Source: Treponema sp. (GTDB lineage: Bacteria; Spirochaetota; Spirochaetia; Treponematales; Breznakiellaceae). From it: 14,399 nucleotides of DNA. The stretch is from NCBI GenBank assembly GCA_031273185.1, contig JAISSG010000134.1, positions 1-14,399 of the forward strand. The letters are read 5' to 3'. Numbering within the stretch: position 1 is the first letter of the stretch; each line of letters opens with the position of its first letter. A program made the translations under genes and the position numbers. Shown here in pieces: positions 13,462 to 14,399 of the stretch. The notes under the pieces are model-generated. The model was not told where the DNA came from, made no database searches, and saw only the letters and a list, made by a program, of their open reading frames with translations.

Positions 13462-14399
13462 TCAGCTTTTCAATCTCCGTTCCAGTTTTTTCTGAACTGT
13501 CTCTACCACTTTGAGGCGGGCGTACAGCTTATTGTTGGCTTCAACTACAGTCCATGGCGCGTAGGACGTTGAAGTGCGAAGCAGCATCTCGTCAACCGCT
13601 TCCATATACTGATCCCACTTTTCACGGTTGCGCCAATCCTCGTCGGTGATCTTCCATCGTTTTTCGGGAGTATTCATGCGCCCTTCAAAACGCCGGAACT
13701 GCTCCCCCGAATCGATATGCAGCCAAAACTTAACCAGCGCCACGCCGCTCTCAGCAAGCTGTTCCTCAAAATCGTTGATCTCCTTGAAGGCACGCCGCCA
13801 TTCTTCCCGTGTGCAGAAGCCTTCAACGCGCTCTACCATCACCCGCCCGTACCAACTGCGGTCGAACACCGTAAAATGGCCGGCCTTGGGAATTTTATTC
13901 CAGTAGCGCCACAGATAATGATGCGCCCGTTCTATGTCATTGGGCGCCGAGGAAGGCACCACTTCATAGCCTCGCGGATCAAGCGGGACGACCAGACGCT
14001 TGATGGCGCCGCCCTTGCCTGCCGCGTCCCAGCCTTCAAAAACAACGGCGGCAGGCACGCGCTGTCGGTGCATGGCGTTATGCAGCTCGCCGAGGGAGGC
14101 TTGGGCCTGCTTGAGACGCGAGCGGTATTCATCGGGGGCGATCTCCGCTTTGAGATCGATTTCCGCAAGAACCGAGGACCGCGTGCCGGCGTGCGGCTTC
14201 GCGCCGCCTGAAGCAGCAGCGTCTGCCGAAGGCTCGGCTGCCGGAGGCGGGGCGGGCCGGTTTTTTGCCGCCTCAGCCGTCCGTATCGCTTCTTCCATAG
14301 TTTCCACCACTGTTTGGTATACTTTTACATCGGCAAAGCGAGCGTCTTCGGCCTCAATCACCGTCCATTTAGCCCTGTCATGATCGGTTTTTTGAAGGG
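13462..14399 (-). CDS. pap: Polyphosphate:AMP phosphotransferase, tandem PPK2 type, 5' end outside window
   Basis: The enzyme transfers phosphate from polyphosphate to AMP, making ADP. The frame is open to the window edge: before the GTG at 14361 it reads TDHDRAKWTV, the end of a first PPK2 domain, so GTG 14361 is not the start. Counting from that GTG, an Ala/Pro-rich linker (about residues 28-62) leads into a complete second PPK2 domain. It has Walker A GWDAAGKGG (110-118), Walker B FDRSWYGR (166-173), a lid RMNTPEKRWKITDEDW (228-243) and the closing SYAPWTVVEAN (266-276). In two-domain Pap enzymes the C-terminal domain carries the catalytic residues, and all are present here. TGA is at 13464-13462, 17 nt from repeat copy 2. 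It probably serves energy storage or AMP recycling and appears unrelated to the HEPN-MNT cassette. Confidence 0.92.
   Translation of the reverse strand, partial: LQKTDHDRAKWTVIEAEDARFADVKVYQTVVETMEEAIRTAEAAKNRPAPPPAAEPSADAAASGGAKPHAGTRSSVLAEIDLKAEIAPDEYRSRLKQAQASLGELHNAMHRQRVPAAVVFEGWDAAGKGGAIKRLVVPLDPRGYEVVPSSAPNDIERAHHYLWRYWNKIPKAGHFTVFDRSWYGRVMVERVEGFCTREEWRRAFKEINDFEEQLAESGVALVKFWLHIDSGEQFRRFEGRMNTPEKRWKITDEDWRNREKWDQYMEAVDEMLLRTSTSYAPWTVVEANNKLYARLKVVETVQKKLERRLKS

Noticed and set aside
14359..14361. GTG as the start of a single-domain PPK2 protein
   Set aside because: The frame stays open to the window edge and the preceding residues (TDHDRAKWTV) belong to a PPK2 domain. The gene is therefore cut by the window and not short.
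1..14399. CRISPR array, tRNA or rRNA genes
   Set aside because: No regularly spaced short repeats, cloverleaf-like sequences or rRNA motifs were seen. The only long repeats are the two-copy elements listed.

Overview
The window most resembles chromosomal DNA of a spirochaete, possibly a gut-type Treponema. The main reasons are an EF-G-like second elongation factor, a tolC–adaptor–RND operon in the order of Borrelia besC-besA-besB whose adaptor lacks the alpha-hairpin, a soluble zinc-binding chemoreceptor, and many small defence or toxin-antitoxin-like genes. This assignment is inference from gene content; there is no rRNA or other decisive marker.

Layout. Positions 1-1860 hold the 3' part of an EF-G-like translational GTPase (5' end outside the window). 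A cytosolic methyl-accepting chemotaxis protein with a C-terminal CZB zinc domain (1893-3326) follows on the same strand. It faces a minus-strand efflux operon that starts near 8960 and runs tolC (8930-7635), periplasmic adaptor (7638-6652) and RND permease (6649-3434), with overlapping or nearly abutting stop and start codons. Together these would form a three-part envelope pump.

From about 9000 to 13450 the window becomes an accessory region of small genes, repeats and broken genes. It holds a Rpn-type PD-(D/E)XK nuclease (9117-9983) with a strongly supported internal start for its C-terminal domain (9720-9983). A separate 92-codon gene (10023-10301) encodes a diverged copy of that same C-terminal domain. 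Next, on the minus strand, come an XRE regulator (11121-10771) and a DUF1902/HicB-like gene interrupted by an amber codon (10698-10426). A divergent promoter region leads to a 52-residue secreted-peptide ORF and a lipoprotein gene (11568-12137), whose 3' end is partly duplicated downstream. A HEPN-MNT toxin-antitoxin pair (13155-12458) lies between two direct copies of a repeat of about 192 bp (12261-12453 and 13253-13444).

The window ends in a polyphosphate:AMP phosphotransferase gene (minus, 13462 to beyond 14399). Its second PPK2 domain is complete and its first domain lies outside.

The two best leads are the Rpn module, where an inhibitor-like C-terminal domain appears to be supplied both from inside the nuclease gene and by an adjacent stand-alone gene, and the repeat-bounded HEPN-MNT cassette. 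In the second case the same repeat also follows the neighbouring polyphosphate gene.
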